A stretch of 64,000 nt of DNA from Pseudomonas multiresinivorans (lineage in GTDB: Bacteria > Pseudomonadota > Gammaproteobacteria > Pseudomonadales > Pseudomonadaceae): positions 2,976,001-3,040,000 of the forward strand of contig NZ_CP048833.1 in the NCBI RefSeq assembly GCF_012971725.1, written 5' to 3'. Positions 34,432 through 43,666 of the stretch are shown piece by piece (position 1 is the stretch's first letter; each line of letters starts with the position of its first letter). The notes below the pieces were generated by a model. The model was given only the letters and a program-made list of their open reading frames with translations. It was not told where the DNA came from and did not search any database. The position numbers and the translations under genes were made by a program.

Positions 34432-35469
34432 ATGCGAATCTCCGACCTCGACCAACGCCTTGCCGACCTTGGCGCGCTGCCCCTGCATCGCGCCCGGATG
34501 CTGCGTGCCTGGCTGCAGGGCAAGGCGCTGGATGCCGGCACCAAGCGGCAGGCGACCGAGGACTTCCTGCCGCTGAGCGTGCGCAACGGCGTGGCGCAGA
34601 TCGCCGCCGAGCTGGATGCCCTGGCGACGGTTCATTCCCGCCATCCCGGCGGTGACAACTCCGAGCGCCTGCTGGTGCGCCTGGCCGACGGGCAAATGGT
34701 GGAAAGCGTGCTGCTGCCGCGCGGCGGTGTCTGTGTGTCCACCCAGGTCGGCTGCGCGGTGGGCTGCCGCTTCTGCATGACTGGTAAGAGCGGCCTGCTG
34801 CGCCAGCTTTCCACCACCGAGATCGTCGCCCAGCTGGTGCTGGCACGGCGCGTGCGGCCAGTGAACAGGGTGGTTTTCATGGGCATGGGCGAGCCGGCGC
34901 ACAACCTGGACAACGTGCTGGAAGCCATCGACCGCCTCGGCACCGACGGCGGCATCGGCCACAAGAACCTGGTGTTCTCCACCGTGGGCGACCCACGCGT
35001 CTTCGAGCGCCTCCCGCAGCAACGGATCAAGCCGGCCCTGGCGCTATCGCTGCACACCACTGATGCCGAGCTGCGCGAGCACCTGCTGCCGCGTGCACCG
35101 AAGCTCACTCCCGAGGAACTGGTGGAGCAGGGCGAGGCCTATGCGCGCGCCACGGATTATCCGATCCAGTACCAGTGGACGCTGCTCAAGGGCATCAACG
35201 ACAGCCAGGAAGAACTCGACGGCATCCTGCGGCTGCTCAAGGGCAAGTTCGGCGTGCTCAACCTGATCCCGTTCAACGCCCTGGAGGGCGACCAGTACCA
35301 GCGCCCGGACAGTGAACGCATCGTCGAGATGGTCCGCTACCTGCACAGTCGCGGCGTGCTGACCAAGGTGCGCAACAGCGCCGGGCAGGATGTCGACGGC
35401 GGTTGCGGCCAGCTGCGCGCGCGGGCGACCAATCTGATCGCTACCCACCGCGAGCGTCGTTCGCCGTAG
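34432..35469 (+). CDS. RlmN/Cfr-family radical SAM methyltransferase (second paralogue type)
   Basis: A 345-residue radical SAM protein. The 4Fe-4S motif C-X3-C-X2-C is Cys108-112-115, the RlmN-type Cys is Cys101, and the resolving Cys is Cys325 in GQDVDGGCGQL. GMGEPAHNLDNV and LSLHTTDAELREHLLPRAPK are family segments. RlmN makes 2-methyladenosine in 23S rRNA (A2503) and some tRNAs. The canonical Pseudomonas rlmN is about 380 residues and linked to ndk/pilW-type genes; here none is near, so this is likely a paralogue with a possibly different target. No strong ribosome-binding site before the ATG. Confidence 0.85.
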   Translation: MRISDLDQRLADLGALPLHRARMLRAWLQGKALDAGTKRQATEDFLPLSVRNGVAQIAAELDALATVHSRHPGGDNSERLLVRLADGQMVESVLLPRGGVCVSTQVGCAVGCRFCMTGKSGLLRQLSTTEIVAQLVLARRVRPVNRVVFMGMGEPAHNLDNVLEAIDRLGTDGGIGHKNLVFSTVGDPRVFERLPQQRIKPALALSLHTTDAELREHLLPRAPKLTPEELVEQGEAYARATDYPIQYQWTLLKGINDSQEELDGILRLLKGKFGVLNLIPFNALEGDQYQRPDSERIVEMVRYLHSRGVLTKVRNSAGQDVDGGCGQLRARATNLIATHRERRSP

Positions 35470-35855
35470 AGCGCAGAAAGGGCAGGCCGGCAAAGGAAGG
35501 TGGAAGGCCCGGCCACCATGGAGGGGGCGCCTGCCGTGTTGTTGGTAAACTTCCACTCCCTGATCGTTCCCTCTGCAATAAGAGCAGCGAGCTCAACTCC
35601 ACTCGTTCATAGGGTGGCGATCAAATAATAAAACCTGCGCCAGAAAGTATAATTGCGCTGAATTGTGGGATGCGTCTTGCGATAATCGGATAAGTGAAGC
35701 GAGTAGCCTGTCAGGAATTTGATTGCGAATAGGACAAATCCTACATGTAGGTTGGGATTGTACTACCTAATAAGGTTAAAGTTTCCCATAGAGTCGCCAC
35801 CGTATTCTCTGCGGTCTTAAGTAACGGAAATTCTTTGTTTCCCACAGGTGGCCTC
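35470..35855. other. 386-base AT-rich intergenic region before the lipoprotein gene
   Basis: Noticeably more AT-rich than the flanks from about 35620 to 35850. It contains the perfect palindrome CCTACATGTAGG at 35740-35751 and promoter-like AT tracts. No ORF is supported. It may be a regulated promoter for the 35856 gene. Confidence 0.5.
35740..35751. promoter_or_regulatory. 12-bp palindrome upstream of the lipoprotein
   Basis: CCTACATGTAGG is fully symmetric and sits 105-116 bases before the start codon within AT-rich DNA, a plausible operator. Confidence 0.4.
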
Positions 35856-36743
35856 ATGAAACTCAAACTTCTTGCTTATCCGGCTCTCCTGCTGGCGCTG
35901 GCCGGGTGCGGTCCGCACGAAGCGGCCGGCCCCTCGAGCACCAACTCACGGCTCAGCGTACCGGCGCTACCGGTGATCCAGGACGCCGTGCGCTCGCTGT
36001 ATCCCACCTTCAACGGCAAGGACGTTCCGGCGCTGGTCCAGCAGTTGTGCGCGCTGGCCAATGGCGGCGTCACCGCGGAGCAGAACAAGGCTCGACTGCT
36101 GGCCCTGGGAATCAACCCTGCCGGCTTGCCCGCCAGCAGCCCTGACGCCGTTGCGCTGCTGGTCAATGCGGATACCGCCGGCCAGGCGACGGCCTGCGCT
36201 GCCTACCATGCGGTTTCCGCGCTGAAGCCTATTGACCCCACGGACATCCTGCGACCCTCTGCAGGGGGCGCGGGGGACATCGCGAAAGGCGATGGGGCGC
36301 AGAACAGTGGCCGTGGTGCGAAGAGTGAAAACGGAACGGGCAGCAATTCCTCCATTGAACTGGATAGCTTCGCCGCCGAACGGCTGATGGCCCTGCGGGT
36401 CGCCCAGAGCCGTGCCAATGCCGATATCTTCGCGCTCATCGCCAGGCGGCTGGCGACGACGCCGGGGCTCAGCGAGAGCGACTACCGGAATCGCGCCGCG
36501 AAGCTGTTCGGCGAACTGGCGCCGCGTTACCTGGATGACCTGAAACAGCAGATCCCACCGGCGGGCACGCGCTATCGCCTGGATCGACTGACCCCCGAGC
36601 AGTTCGCTTTCAGCTCCGACAGCGGGCTGCGCTACGTCGTGTCGAAGGTGGATGGCGTGTCCCTGAGCCGTGATGGCCAGCTCTGGTTTGGCCGCGGCGT
36701 AATGCTCGGCAGGACCTACTATCTGCCGGTTTCCGTCCACTGA
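35856..36743 (+). CDS. lipoprotein encoded next to the trimeric autotransporter
   Basis: A 295-residue lipoprotein with a short signal and lipobox LALAGC (Cys19). The mature chain has a helical N-part, a Gly/Asn-rich linker (about 137-165) and a C-terminal domain ending in LGRTYYLPVSVH. The ATG at 35856 follows AGGTGG. I do not recognise the family. It is 388 bases upstream of the YadA-type adhesin on the same strand. Accessory lipoproteins or periplasmic proteins (SadB with SadA, TpgA with AtaA) often pair with such adhesins; that role here is inferred from position only. Confidence 0.7.
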   Translation: MKLKLLAYPALLLALAGCGPHEAAGPSSTNSRLSVPALPVIQDAVRSLYPTFNGKDVPALVQQLCALANGGVTAEQNKARLLALGINPAGLPASSPDAVALLVNADTAGQATACAAYHAVSALKPIDPTDILRPSAGGAGDIAKGDGAQNSGRGAKSENGTGSNSSIELDSFAAERLMALRVAQSRANADIFALIARRLATTPGLSESDYRNRAAKLFGELAPRYLDDLKQQIPPAGTRYRLDRLTPEQFAFSSDSGLRYVVSKVDGVSLSRDGQLWFGRGVMLGRTYYLPVSVH

Positions 36744-37131
36744 CCCGATGCCCGTTGTTCCCCACTCGCTGCTGCTCGGCAGCCGCAGTGGGTCCCCACA
36801 CCTGGCTGGCGCACCGTCGCGAATACCGAGTCGCGGCTGGTTGCGCGCCAGGTGTTTTCATTGGCGCGTGCCTTCCCGGTGCGTTCGCTGTGATCTCTTC
36901 TGGTCGTTGATTCGCAAATAAGCGTACTTGTCTGCTGGGCTAAAAAATTGGCGCTGCGCATTCTTAGGGTGTTTCTCGTCGCAGTGTAAGAATTACATTA
37001 AGAATTCGCCTACACAGTGCCAAGAGTTCTCTGAATTCCTAGGAAGTTGCCCGCAAATAACATGGCCTCAATGTCGTCCCGATTCGATTTTTCCTAGGAC
37101 GATTCCTAGTCATTGTTTGAGGGCAAATCTT
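36744..37131. other. 388-base intergenic region with repeated TTCCTAGGA motifs
   Basis: From about 36910 on it is AT-rich. Three TTCCTAG motifs lie at 37036-37045 (a perfect TTCCTAGGAA), 37091-37099 and 37102-37109, the last ending about 20 bases before the adhesin start. GAATTC-centred repeats lie at 37003 and 37033. No gene is supported. Confidence 0.5.
37036..37110. promoter_or_regulatory. cluster of TTCCTAGGA palindromes
   Basis: One perfect palindrome and two near copies in 75 bases, immediately before the adhesin start. They could be operator sites or part of a leader fold. Confidence 0.45.
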
Positions 37132-40100
37132 ATGAATCGCGCATATCGCAGTATCTGGAACGAGAAGACCGGAACTTATGTGGCGGCCGCCGAGACGACC
37201 AAGAGCCGGACCAAATCGGGCCGCACCCTCGGTCGAGTGATTTCCTTCGTCCTGATGAGTGCGGCCGGCTTTGCGTCGGAAGCATTCGCCGGTGTGTCAC
37301 TCTCCGACGCCGGGGTAACGGTCAACGGCAACGCAACCTCGCGTGCGGCCGGATCAGCCGGTGGCTGGGGGGCACAGGCCAACGTCATTGGCATGGCGAT
37401 GACTCCCGACGGCGACTGCCAGGACCTCGCCGCCAGCTACACGACCGGCCCATCGGCCTTGGCCAACATGAGCACCATGTTCTCCAGCCTGGCCCCGCAA
37501 TACACCACCACGGCCGACTACACCACCCAGGCCAACAAAGGCTCGTCCTACGTGAACTGGGGCTCGAGCCAGTTCATCGGCGGTAGTGGTGTGATCGGTA
37601 CCAACCCTGGTGGTGCGTCCATCTATAACGGTGCGACCCTGGCCTATGGCATGGACTCCACCGCCATTGGTTGCGCCACCCGTGCATACGGTTTTGGCTC
37701 CACCGCCATGGGCTTCGGCTCGATGGCACAGGACTCCGGCGGCATCGCCATGGGTGTCTACGCCACTTCCAAGGGCAATGGCTCCATCGCTCTGGGTACC
37801 CTGGCGTCGGCGGTGGCCGATCACGCCGTTGCGCTGGGTTACGGCGCCAGCGCCTCGGCTGCGGATAGCCTGGCGCTGGGCACGTCTGCAAAGGCAAGCG
37901 TCGCCAACAGCCTTGCCCTGGGTAACGCCGCCAGCGCAACGGCGACCAACTCCGTCGCCCTGGGCTCGAACTCCAGCACCTCTGCGAATCTCGCGGCTGC
38001 CGGCTTCAATCCGGGAGTCGCCACCTTGTCGGGCACGGCATCGGCCACCAACGGTGAAGTGTCCATCGGTGCGTCGACCAAGGAGCGTCGTCTGACCAAC
38101 CTGGCGGCCGGTGCGGAAGCGACTGATGCGGTCAACGTCAGCCAGCTGCAATCCGAAGATGCCAAGGTCAACAACCTTGCCGCTACCGCAGCCGCGGTGC
38201 TGAGCACGACAGTGGGCGTCAACGGCACGATCAACGCCCCAAGCTACCTGCTGCAGAACGCCAATACGCTCGCCGGCGCCACTGGCGTCGCCGCCAGTGT
38301 CGGCTCGGGTTTCGACAAGGTCGATGGCGCCCTCGGCGCACTGGATGGCCGTGTCACCCAGAACGCCACGGACATTGCGGGCAACACCGCCTCGATCGGC
38401 GATCTGGACAGTCGCACCACCCAGAACACCGCTGAAATCGCCGGCAACACCGCCGCGATCACCGGCATCGACAGCCGCCTCACCAGCGTCGAAGGCAGCG
38501 TGACCAACCTCGACGGTCGCATGACCAACGTCGAAGGCGACATCACTAGTATCACCACCAACCTCAACAGCGGAACCATTGGCATGGTCCAGCAGTCCGC
38601 TGCCGGTGAAAACCTGACCGTGGGCAAGGACAGCGACGGCGCTGCCGTCGATTTCCTCGGCACCGCCGGTGCCCGCCAACTGATCAACGTGGCCGACGGC
38701 ACCGTAGCCGCCGACAGCAAGGAGGCCGTGAACGGTGGCCAGCTGTTCACCACCAACCAGGACGTAGCGCAGAACACTGCGGACATCGCTGGCAATACCG
38801 CAGCGATCACTGGCCTGGACGGTCGTGTTACCCAGAACAGCTCCGACATCGCGAGCAACGCCGCCTCGATCACCAACCTCGACGGTCGCATGACCAACGT
38901 TGAAGGCGACATCACCAGCATCACCACCAACCTCAACAGCGGCACCATTGGCATGGTCCAGCAGTCCGCTGCCGGTGAAAACCTGACCGTGGGCAAGGAC
39001 AGCGACGGCGCTGCCGTCGACTTCCTCGGCACCGCCGGCGCCCGCAAGCTAATCAACGTGGCCGACGGCACCGTGGCCGCCGACAGCAAGGACGCCGTGA
39101 ATGGCGGCCAGTTGTTCAGCACCAACCAGGACGTAGCGCAGAACACTGCGGACATCGCTGGCAACACCGCCGCGATCACTGGCCTGGACGGTCGTGTTAC
39201 CCAGAACAGCTCCGACATCGCGAGCAACGCCGCCTCGATCACCAACCTCGACGGTCGTATGACCAACGTTGAAGGCGACATCACCAGCATCACCACCAAC
39301 CTCAACAGCGGCACCATTGGCATGGTCCAGCAGTCCGCCGCGGGTGAAAACCTGACCGTGGGCAAGGACAGCGATGGCGCCGCCGTCGATTTCCTCGGCA
39401 CCGCCGGCGCCCGACAGCTGATCAACGTGGCCGACGGCACCGTAGCCGCCGACAGCAAGGAGGCCGTGAATGGCGGCCAGCTGTTCAGCACCAACCAGGA
39501 CGTAGCGCAGAACACTGCGGACATCGCCGGCAACACCGCCGCGATCACCGGCATCGACAGCCGCGTCACCAGCGTCGAAGGCAGCGTGACCAACCTCGAC
39601 GGTCGCATGACCAACGTCGAAGGCGACATCACCAGCATCACCACCAACCTCAACAGCGGCACCATTGGCATGGTCCAGCAGTCCGTCGCGGGTGAAAACC
39701 TGACCGTGGGCAAGGACAGCGATGGCCTGGCCGTCGACTTCCTCGGCACCGCCGGCGCTCGCAAGCTGGTCAACGTGGCCGACGGCACCGTGGCCGCCGA
39801 CAGCAAGGACGCCGTGAACGGTGGCCAGCTGTTCAGCACCAACCAGGACGTAGCGCAGAACACTGCGGACATCGCCGGCAACACCGCCGCGATCACCGGC
39901 ATCGACAGCCGCCTCACCAGCGTCGAAGGCAGCGTGACCAACCTCGACGGTCGCATGACCAACGTCGAAGGCGACATCACTAGTATCACCACCAACCTCA
40001 ACAGCGGAACCATTGGCATGGTCCAGCAGTCCGCTGCCGGTGAAAACCTGACCGTGGGCAAGGACAGCGACGGCGCTGCCGTCGACTTCCTCGGCACCGC

Positions 40101-42417
40101 CGGCGCCCGCAAGCTGATCAACGTGGCCGACGGCACCGTGGCCGCCGACAGCAAGGACGCCGTGAACGGTGGCCAGCTGTTCAGCACCAACCAGGACGTA
40201 GCGCAGAACACCGCTGACATCGCTGGCAATACCGCCGCGATCACTGGCCTGGACGGTCGTGTTACCCAGAACAGCTCCGACATCGCGAGCAACGCCGCCT
40301 CGATCACCAACCTCGACGGTCGTATGACCAACGTTGAAGGCGACATCACCAGCATCACCACCAACCTCAACAGCGGCACCATTGGCATGGTCCAGCAGTC
40401 CGCCGCGGGTGAAAACCTGACCGTGGGCAAGGACAGCGACGGCGCCGCCGTCGATTTCCTCGGCACCGCCGGCGCCCGCAAACTGATAAACGTGGCCGAT
40501 GGCACCGTGGCCGCCGACAGCAAGGAGGCCGTGAACGGTGGCCAGCTGTTCAGCACCAACCAGGACGTAGCGCAGAACACTGCGGACATCGCTGGCAATA
40601 CCGCAGCGATCACCGGCCTGGACGGTCGTGTCTCCGGCATCGACAGCCGTGTGACCAGCGTGGAAGGCAGCGTGACCAACCTCGACGGCCGCATGAACAA
40701 CGTCGAAGGCGACATCACCAGCATCACCACCAACCTCAACAGCGGCACCATCGGCATGGTCCAGCAGTCCGCTGCCGGTGAAAACCTGACCGTGGGCAAG
40801 GACAGCGATGGCCTGGCCGTCGACTTCCTCGGCACCGCCGGCGCTCGCAAGCTGGTCAACGTGGCCGACGGCACCGTGGCCGCCGACAGCAAGGAAGCCG
40901 TGAACGGTGGCCAGCTGTTCAGCACCAACCAGGACGTGGCTCAGAACACCGCCGACATCGCTGGCAACACCGCTTCCATCGGCGATCTGGATACCCGTAC
41001 CACCCAGAACACCGCTGATATCGCCGGCAACACCGTGGCGATCAGTGGCCTGGATAGCCGTGTCACCCAGAACACCACGGATATCAGTGGCATCAACACC
41101 ACTCTCGCCAACATGAGCGGCACACTGTCCGACGCCCTGGTCTACGACTCGGCGGCACACGACAAGGTGACCCTGGGGAATACCGGCAAGAGCGTCCAGT
41201 TGACCAACGTCAAGGCCGGCCAACTGTCCGAGGACAGCACCGATGCAGTCAACGGTGCGCAGCTGTTCGATACCAACAACAAGGTCGCCGTGATCGATGG
41301 TCGCGTCACCGGCCTGGAAAGCAGCGTCAGCAACATCGTCAGTGGCGGTGGCATCAAGTACTTCCACACCTCGTCGAGCCTGGCCGATTCGGTGGCCAGC
41401 GGCGCCAATGCCATCGCCGTCGGTGGCAATGCCAAGGCCAGCGGCGACGGTTCGGTCGCGCTGGGTGAGGGCGCCGAAGCTTCGGCCAAGGGCAGCGTGG
41501 CGCTGGGTCAGGGTGCGAGCGACGGCGGTCGCGGTGCGCCGGCCGAGGCTTACGTCGGGCAGTACTCGGGAGCGAGCAACGACAAGGTCGTGGGCACCGT
41601 GTCCGTCGGCAATGCCGCGACTGGCGAGACCCGCACCATCAGTAACGTGGCTGATGCCCAGGAGGCCGGCGATGCCGTCAACCTGCGTCAGCTGGATGGG
41701 GCGGTGGCTGCATCGAAGTCCTACACCGATAGCCGGGTTGAAGGGATCGCCGGGAGCGTCGCCAATGTCGATGAGAGCATCGCCAAGGTCGACAACCGGG
41801 TTGCCCAGGTCGAAGACAGCGTCGGCAGTCTGGGCGCGGTGAACAATACCGCGAAGCTGCAGAAACCGACTGCCACCGGTACCGACGCTGTCGCAGTCGC
41901 TCCGGGGGCGGAGGCCACGGGTTCCAGCAGCACGGCGGTGGGCTCCAACGCCAAGGCCAAGGGCAAGAACTCGGTGGCCGTCGGCGCCAACTCGGTGGCC
42001 GAGCGCGATAACAGTGTTGCTGTCGGTAGTGCCGGCAACGAGCGCCAGATCACCCACGTGGCGGCAGGCGTCGAGCGTACCGACGCCGTCAACGTCGGCC
42101 AGGTGGAGGATGCGCTGGGCAGCCTTGCGGGGCAGACCAACTCGCAGTTCAACAGCCTGCGCAGTGATCTGAAGGAGCAGGACGACCGCCTGAGTGCCGG
42201 TATCGCCGGTGCTATCGCCATCGCCAGCCTGCCTCAACCGATGAGCAACGGCGGTAGCACCACCTCCGCCGGTATTGGCAACTTCAATGGCCAGTCGGCT
42301 GTGTCGGTGGGCGTATCGCACATCTCCAACGACGGCAAGTGGACGACCAAGGTCGGCGGTAGCGTCGATACCCAGAGCAACTTCTCCCTCGGTGCGGGGG
42401 TGGGTTACAACTGGTAA
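37132..42417 (+). CDS. trimeric autotransporter adhesin (YadA/SadA type)
   Basis: A 1761-residue type Vc adhesin. Residues 1-53 are an ESPR signal peptide (MNRAYRSIWNEKTGTYVAA..., cleavage after FA-53). A first YadA head with SxALG-type repeats covers about 185-285, with a neck at 320-345 (RRLTNLAAGAEATDAVNVSQL). The stalk (about 470-1283) is seven near-identical 116- or 123-residue units. Second and third short heads with necks follow at about 1423-1525 and 1582-1655. The YadA anchor is about 1687-1761, ending GVGYNW. It starts at ATG 37132 after GAGGG. Adhesion or autoaggregation is expected; the ligand is unknown. Confidence 0.95.
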   Translation: MNRAYRSIWNEKTGTYVAAAETTKSRTKSGRTLGRVISFVLMSAAGFASEAFAGVSLSDAGVTVNGNATSRAAGSAGGWGAQANVIGMAMTPDGDCQDLAASYTTGPSALANMSTMFSSLAPQYTTTADYTTQANKGSSYVNWGSSQFIGGSGVIGTNPGGASIYNGATLAYGMDSTAIGCATRAYGFGSTAMGFGSMAQDSGGIAMGVYATSKGNGSIALGTLASAVADHAVALGYGASASAADSLALGTSAKASVANSLALGNAASATATNSVALGSNSSTSANLAAAGFNPGVATLSGTASATNGEVSIGASTKERRLTNLAAGAEATDAVNVSQLQSEDAKVNNLAATAAAVLSTTVGVNGTINAPSYLLQNANTLAGATGVAASVGSGFDKVDGALGALDGRVTQNATDIAGNTASIGDLDSRTTQNTAEIAGNTAAITGIDSRLTSVEGSVTNLDGRMTNVEGDITSITTNLNSGTIGMVQQSAAGENLTVGKDSDGAAVDFLGTAGARQLINVADGTVAADSKEAVNGGQLFTTNQDVAQNTADIAGNTAAITGLDGRVTQNSSDIASNAASITNLDGRMTNVEGDITSITTNLNSGTIGMVQQSAAGENLTVGKDSDGAAVDFLGTAGARKLINVADGTVAADSKDAVNGGQLFSTNQDVAQNTADIAGNTAAITGLDGRVTQNSSDIASNAASITNLDGRMTNVEGDITSITTNLNSGTIGMVQQSAAGENLTVGKDSDGAAVDFLGTAGARQLINVADGTVAADSKEAVNGGQLFSTNQDVAQNTADIAGNTAAITGIDSRVTSVEGSVTNLDGRMTNVEGDITSITTNLNSGTIGMVQQSVAGENLTVGKDSDGLAVDFLGTAGARKLVNVADGTVAADSKDAVNGGQLFSTNQDVAQNTADIAGNTAAITGIDSRLTSVEGSVTNLDGRMTNVEGDITSITTNLNSGTIGMVQQSAAGENLTVGKDSDGAAVDFLGTAGARKLINVADGTVAADSKDAVNGGQLFSTNQDVAQNTADIAGNTAAITGLDGRVTQNSSDIASNAASITNLDGRMTNVEGDITSITTNLNSGTIGMVQQSAAGENLTVGKDSDGAAVDFLGTAGARKLINVADGTVAADSKEAVNGGQLFSTNQDVAQNTADIAGNTAAITGLDGRVSGIDSRVTSVEGSVTNLDGRMNNVEGDITSITTNLNSGTIGMVQQSAAGENLTVGKDSDGLAVDFLGTAGARKLVNVADGTVAADSKEAVNGGQLFSTNQDVAQNTADIAGNTASIGDLDTRTTQNTADIAGNTVAISGLDSRVTQNTTDISGINTTLANMSGTLSDALVYDSAAHDKVTLGNTGKSVQLTNVKAGQLSEDSTDAVNGAQLFDTNNKVAVIDGRVTGLESSVSNIVSGGGIKYFHTSSSLADSVASGANAIAVGGNAKASGDGSVALGEGAEASAKGSVALGQGASDGGRGAPAEAYVGQYSGASNDKVVGTVSVGNAATGETRTISNVADAQEAGDAVNLRQLDGAVAASKSYTDSRVEGIAGSVANVDESIAKVDNRVAQVEDSVGSLGAVNNTAKLQKPTATGTDAVAVAPGAEATGSSSTAVGSNAKAKGKNSVAVGANSVAERDNSVAVGSAGNERQITHVAAGVERTDAVNVGQVEDALGSLAGQTNSQFNSLRSDLKEQDDRLSAGIAGAIAIASLPQPMSNGGSTTSAGIGNFNGQSAVSVGVSHISNDGKWTTKVGGSVDTQSNFSLGAGVGYNW
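38539..40980. repeat. seven tandem stalk repeats of 348 or 369 bp
   Basis: Units start at 38539, 38908, 39277, 39625, 39973, 40342 and 40711, giving lengths 369, 369, 348, 348, 369 and 369 bases and a diverging last copy. Each encodes a DITSITTNLNSGTIGMVQQS stalk/neck segment. Units 1 and 5 share a GACATCACTAGT start and match almost base for base for over 100 bases, showing recent copying. Confidence 0.9.
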
Positions 42418-42481
42418 ATCAGTGGATACCTCCCGCTGGAAACTCGGCGGGAGGGGCTCTTGCAGGAAGCTCGAAAGAATG

Positions 42482-42508
42482 ACGGGGCGCTCAGGCGCCC
42501 CGTTTTCT
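42482..42508 (+). terminator. terminator after the adhesin
   Basis: ACGGGGCGC and GCGCCCCGT form a perfect 9-bp stem with a four-base loop, followed by TTTTCTT. A further hairpin (CCTCCCGC/GCGGGAGG, 42429-42454) lies just after the stop codon. Confidence 0.85.
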
Positions 42509-42638
42509 TGTCCGTTTTCACAGGGCTCCGGGCAATGCGGCGATACGCTGCCCCGACCACTGACAGCCGAGCTCTCCTTGCACCCGGCGTACGCCGGTTG
42601 GTAGCCTTCCCCATCTGAAAAAACCAGCAGGGCTGGGT

Positions 42639-43520
42639 ATGGCGATCCGGGTTGTCGAAGCACAAGAAGTAGATCAGCAGCGAATTGCCATTCCTGGTTG
42701 GGAGCAGCAGTACACGCAGATGTCCGCCGGGCGCTTCGCCGGGCGCATTCTGCATGCCGAGGTCGAGGGGATCGAGCTCTACGAGGAGCAGATGAACCTG
42801 CGCGTGGAGCAGGAATTCCACGCTCCGCCCGGTGCGCTGGTGTTCAGCTTCGACATGTCCGACAACGCGCTCTACCTGCTCGACGGGGAAACCCGCAACG
42901 CCTGGGTCACGCCGGAGAACTACCGCGAGGTGGCGGTGGTGATCAAGGAGTCCGCACATTGGGGTCAGCCGGCGGATGCCTTCGCCGACCTGGTGCTGAC
43001 GCCGCTGCGCTCGGGCCACTGCCAGTCGGTGGCGACCTCGTTGAGCAACCTGCTCACCGGCGCGACGACGGGTGATGACCCGATGGATGCACCGGGTGTG
43101 GCGCAGAGCATCGTCTCCAACTGTTTCTCGCTGCTGTGCGAGGCGCCCCTGGATGGCGAGCGCCGCGCGCGCTCCATCGTGCAGGCCAAGCGCGTGGTGC
43201 AGCGGGTCAAGGAAGTGGTGAACGATTGCCCCGACGAGCAGTTCGGCATGGCCGATCTCGCCGCCAAGGCGGGTGTTTCGCCGCGCACGCTGCAGCAGTC
43301 GTTCCTGCACTATGCCGGCATCCCGCCCATCGTCTGGCTGCGCAACCGCCGCCTGAACGCCGCGCGCCGCGACCTGCTGGCCGCCGCCGAATCCGGCATG
43401 ACCGTGGCCGAGGTGGCGATGAAGTGGTCGTTCTGGCACCTGGGACGGTTTTCCCAGTCGTATTTCGCGTTGTTCGGCGAGTATCCGAAGACCACGGCCA
43501 AACTGGGCGGCCGGGTCTGA
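42639..43520 (+). CDS. AraC family regulator (EutR-like)
   Basis: A 293-residue regulator. The N-terminal 180 residues resemble EutR-type sensor domains (AGRILHAEVEGIELYEEQMN, GALVFSFDM). The C-terminal AraC domain has VSPRTLQQSFLHYAGIPPIVWLRNRRL and VAMKWSFWHLGRFSQSYFALFGEYP. No ethanolamine-lyase genes are near; it converges with the PuuB-like oxidase and could regulate amine use. Start ATG at 42639; no strong ribosome-binding site was noted. Confidence 0.82.
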   Translation: MAIRVVEAQEVDQQRIAIPGWEQQYTQMSAGRFAGRILHAEVEGIELYEEQMNLRVEQEFHAPPGALVFSFDMSDNALYLLDGETRNAWVTPENYREVAVVIKESAHWGQPADAFADLVLTPLRSGHCQSVATSLSNLLTGATTGDDPMDAPGVAQSIVSNCFSLLCEAPLDGERRARSIVQAKRVVQRVKEVVNDCPDEQFGMADLAAKAGVSPRTLQQSFLHYAGIPPIVWLRNRRLNAARRDLLAAAESGMTVAEVAMKWSFWHLGRFSQSYFALFGEYPKTTAKLGGRV

Positions 43521-43553
43521 ACCCATTGCCTGCAACGGAGCGGTAGCTGAGCC

Positions 43554-43662
43554 ATCGCGGACGGAGTCCGCTCCTACGTAACCGGCGAACGTAGGAGCGG
43601 ACTCTGTCCGCGATCGGCAACCGGCGGCGCTGGGACTGGTTCGCGAGCAAGCTCGCTCCTAC
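43554..43662. repeat. REP cluster: inverted family B pair plus family A unit
   Basis: Family B units at 43554-43577 and 43591-43614 are inverted to each other, followed by a family A unit at 43639-43662. It separates the convergent AraC and oxidase genes, the same composition as 31043-31160. Confidence 0.85.
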
Positions 43663-43666
43663 AAAG

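Noticed and set aside
38244..42663. Very long antisense open frames (894 and 1204 residues) opposite the trimeric adhesin
   Set aside because: They mirror the repeat structure of the + strand gene, have no ribosome-binding site or recognisable domain, and arise from GC-rich repetitive coding sequence.
42639..43520. Assigning this AraC gene as the ethanolamine regulator eutR
   Set aside because: No ethanolamine-lyase or eat genes are near; only a general resemblance can be claimed.
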